Shown here piece after piece: positions 7,526 through 9,592 of a stretch of DNA of 9,592 nt. Under the pieces are notes generated by a model. That model searched no databases. It was not told the origin of the DNA and saw only the letters and a list, made by a program, of their open reading frames with translations. Every line of letters begins with the position of its first letter. The first letter of the stretch is position 1. Source of the stretch: Promethearchaeota archaeon (lineage in GTDB: Archaea; Asgardarchaeota; Lokiarchaeia; Sigynarchaeales; SOKP01); the NCBI GenBank assembly GCA_019057775.1, contig JAHLWT010000155.1, positions 1 to 9,592 on the forward strand, read 5' to 3'. The position numbers and the translations under genes are program-made.

Positions 7526-7547
7526 TGTCGGATGTTTCCATCCGACA
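7526..7547. terminator. Second hairpin downstream of uvrB
   Basis: TGTCGGATG (7526-7534), loop TTTC, CATCCGACA (7539-7547) is a perfect 9-bp stem. For uvrB, on the minus strand, it is the first hairpin after the stop codon (22 bp away) but lacks an immediate U tract, so it may protect the 3' end or assist the terminator beyond it. It shares an 11-bp inverted sequence with the loop of that terminator. Confidence 0.6.
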
Positions 7548-7568
7548 AATGTTCTAATTTGCTGATAT

Positions 7569-9584
7569 TTACTTTTTTGATTTTAACAGTTCTCCCAGTT
7601 CATACATCTCATCCCTGTACCGGGCTGCTTCGATAAAATCCAGTTCTCTTGCTGCTTTTTCCATTGATTTTTTTGTCTTCTCAATGGCTTTTTCCAGGGC
7701 CGCACTGCTCATATACCGGACAACCGGATCAGCGGCAACGTCGATTTTATCAGATTCTGCATAGGCTTTTTTCACCACAGTCTTCCCCCTTAGTTCACTC
7801 AAGATCGATTTATACGATTTTATGATCTGTTTGGGTGTAATACCCATTTCTTCATTGTATTTCAATTGCTTTTCCCTTCGTCTGTTGGTTTCCTTTATGG
7901 TTTTTTCCATTGAACCGGTAACGGTATCCGCATACATGATTACTTTACCGTTTATATTCCTGGCAGCCCTTCCGGCTGTTTGTGTCAGGGAACGGCTGGA
8001 TCTCAGGAATCCTTCCTTATCGGCATCCAGTATGGCCACAAGCGAAACTTCAGGCAGATCAAGACCTTCCCGCAAAAGATTTACTCCTATTAAAACATCA
8101 AAATTGCCTTTTCTCAGGGCTTCCATTATCTCAACCCTGTCAAGGGTGTTAATTTCAGAATGAATGTAACGGCACCGGATGGATAATTTTGCCAGGTAGG
8201 CCGTTAATTCTTCAGCCATTCTCTTCGTAAGTGTGGTTACCAAAATCCGTTCACCTATTTCGGCACGGCTATGAATCTCACCAATCAGGTCGTCGATCTG
8301 GTTTAGGCTTGGTTTGACTTCAATTACAGGGTCCAGCAGCCCTGTCGGACGGATTACCTGGTCAACAATAATTCCTTCACTTTTGGCCAACTCATAATCC
8401 GCCGGAGTGGCACTGACGAATATAGTCTGTCCGGTTAGCTGTTCAAATTCTTCAAGTTTTAACGGACGGTTATCCAGTGCAGCAGGAAGCCGGAATCCGT
8501 ATTCAACCAGGACTTGCTTCCTGGAATGATCACCGCCATACATTGCCCTGACTTGTGGAAGCATGACATGACTTTCATCTATTACAGTGATAAAATCTTC
8601 AGGGAAGTAATCCAGGAGGCAAAAGGGCCGTGTCCCCGGTTTTCTTCCGTCGAAATAACGGGAATAGTTCTCAATTCCGCTGCAGTATCCCAACTCCTTA
8701 ATCATCTCAAGATCGTAGTTCACTCGTTGTTCCAGCCTTTTGGCTTCAAATTCTTTACTGATATCATTAAAGTATAACACCTGTTTTATTTTATCCTGCT
8801 GGATCTCGTACAGGGCATTTTTCATCCGGTCACGGGTGGTTACAAAAATATTAGCGGGATAAATAAATATTTGATCGTGATGTTTTATGGTTTTGCCGTT
8901 AACCGGGTCAAAGGATTCAATTTCCTCAATGTCGTCTCCCCAGAATGAAACGCGGTAGGCATAATCGCCATAAGCTACTAAAATATCCACGGTGTCACCC
9001 TTTACCCGGAACGTTCCGCGTTGAAAATCGAATTCATTTCTGGAGTAAAGACTGTCCACTAATTTTCTCAGGAAAACGCTTCTGCTGATAATATCTCCTT
9101 TCTTAATAATAATGGTATTACTATGAAAATCTTCCGGGTTACCGATACCATACAAACAAGAAACAGAAGAAACCACGATAATATCTCTTCTGCCTGACAA
9201 CAAGGCAGAGGTTGTGCTTAAGCGGAGTTTTTCAATTTCATCGTTAATGGAGAGATCTTTTTCAATATACGTGTTCGTAACCGGCATATAGGCTTCCGGC
9301 TGGTAATAATCATAATAGGAAACAAAGTATTCTACTGCATTGTCGGGGAAAAATTGCCTGAACTCGCTGTAGAGCTGAGCTGCAAGTGTCTTATTATGAC
9401 TCAGTACGAGAACGGGTCGCTGTACCATTTCAACGACATTGGCGATGGTAAAGGTTTTCCCTGAACCTGTCACTCCCAGTAAGGTTTGAAAGTGTGTTCC
9501 ATCCCGCAACCCTTCCACCAGTTGTTTAATGGCTTCCGGCTGGTCGCCAGTGGGCTTATAGTCGGAGATTAATTTAAATTTCAT
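7569..9584 (-). CDS. uvrB: Excinuclease ABC subunit B
   Basis: Central damage-verification helicase-like subunit of nucleotide excision repair: it is loaded by UvrA, clamps DNA at the lesion and recruits the UvrC nuclease. The full length, 671 residues, is normal. Visible features are Walker A GVTGSGKT (37-44), the beta-hairpin start YYDYYQPEAYMP (90-101) that inserts between DNA strands, Walker B DESH (336-339), VSATP, and the helicase C-terminal motifs with HSEI, GVNLLREGLDLPE and QTAGRAARN. A UVR domain (about 631-665, EKTKKSMEKAARELDFIEAARYRDE) binds UvrC. The start ATG gives the expected N terminus MKFKLISDYKPTGDQP. Only 8 bases of upstream sequence are in the window, so promoter and operon context are unseen. 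The gene converges on rpoD. Confidence 0.98.
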   Translation of the reverse strand: MKFKLISDYKPTGDQPEAIKQLVEGLRDGTHFQTLLGVTGSGKTFTIANVVEMVQRPVLVLSHNKTLAAQLYSEFRQFFPDNAVEYFVSYYDYYQPEAYMPVTNTYIEKDLSINDEIEKLRLSTTSALLSGRRDIIVVSSVSCLYGIGNPEDFHSNTIIIKKGDIISRSVFLRKLVDSLYSRNEFDFQRGTFRVKGDTVDILVAYGDYAYRVSFWGDDIEEIESFDPVNGKTIKHHDQIFIYPANIFVTTRDRMKNALYEIQQDKIKQVLYFNDISKEFEAKRLEQRVNYDLEMIKELGYCSGIENYSRYFDGRKPGTRPFCLLDYFPEDFITVIDESHVMLPQVRAMYGGDHSRKQVLVEYGFRLPAALDNRPLKLEEFEQLTGQTIFVSATPADYELAKSEGIIVDQVIRPTGLLDPVIEVKPSLNQIDDLIGEIHSRAEIGERILVTTLTKRMAEELTAYLAKLSIRCRYIHSEINTLDRVEIMEALRKGNFDVLIGVNLLREGLDLPEVSLVAILDADKEGFLRSSRSLTQTAGRAARNINGKVIMYADTVTGSMEKTIKETNRRREKQLKYNEEMGITPKQIIKSYKSILSELRGKTVVKKAYAESDKIDVAADPVVRYMSSAALEKAIEKTKKSMEKAARELDFIEAARYRDEMYELGELLKSKK

Positions 9585-9592
9585 TTTGGATA

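Overview
The window reads as a chromosomal housekeeping segment from a Bacteroidota bacterium, most likely of the Bacteroidales. The evidence is a primary sigma factor of only 286 residues with no region 1.1, a compact GyrB without the enterobacterial C-terminal insertion, a TAnnTTTG-type -7 box before the Deg protease, and start sites that mostly lack Shine-Dalgarno sequences. Base composition is moderately AT-rich, with much richer AT in the spacers. The species cannot be fixed from the sequence alone.

Layout from left to right: (1) a 5'-truncated gyrB (+) closed by a strong bidirectional terminator; (2) a 435-bp spacer holding a structured palindromic repeat (copy A) and, abutting it, a 47-codon C-terminal stub of a lost M28 metallopeptidase gene (+); (3) a minus-strand pair, dapF followed 18 bp later by a secreted S9-type serine peptidase, whose stop codon lies tail to tail with the M28 stub; (4) an 831-bp spacer between the divergent dapF and deg genes, with two more copies of the palindromic repeat (B and C), a degenerate fourth hairpin, and a possible MITE-like unit of about 240 bp around copy B; (5) deg/htrA (+) with its own terminator; (6) rpoD (+) with a recognisable promoter and a good Shine-Dalgarno; (7) a short convergent spacer with two hairpins; (8) uvrB (-), complete, starting 9 bases from the window edge.

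The genes are core functions: DNA supercoiling (GyrB), the diaminopimelate step for lysine and peptidoglycan (DapF), envelope protein quality control (Deg), housekeeping transcription (RpoD) and nucleotide excision repair (UvrB). Apart from the dapF-S9 peptidase pair they look like separate transcription units. No phage, CRISPR, toxin-antitoxin or biosynthetic cluster is visible.

The most unusual content is in the two long spacers. Three repeat copies share an outer stem CCC(C/T)GTGAAATA and each encloses two tandem mini-hairpins. The inner stems differ completely in sequence between copies, yet keep their pairing and always have a 3-nt loop closed by C and G. This looks like selection for a folded single-stranded DNA or RNA shape and could mark a REP/MITE-type element mobilised by an enzyme not encoded here.
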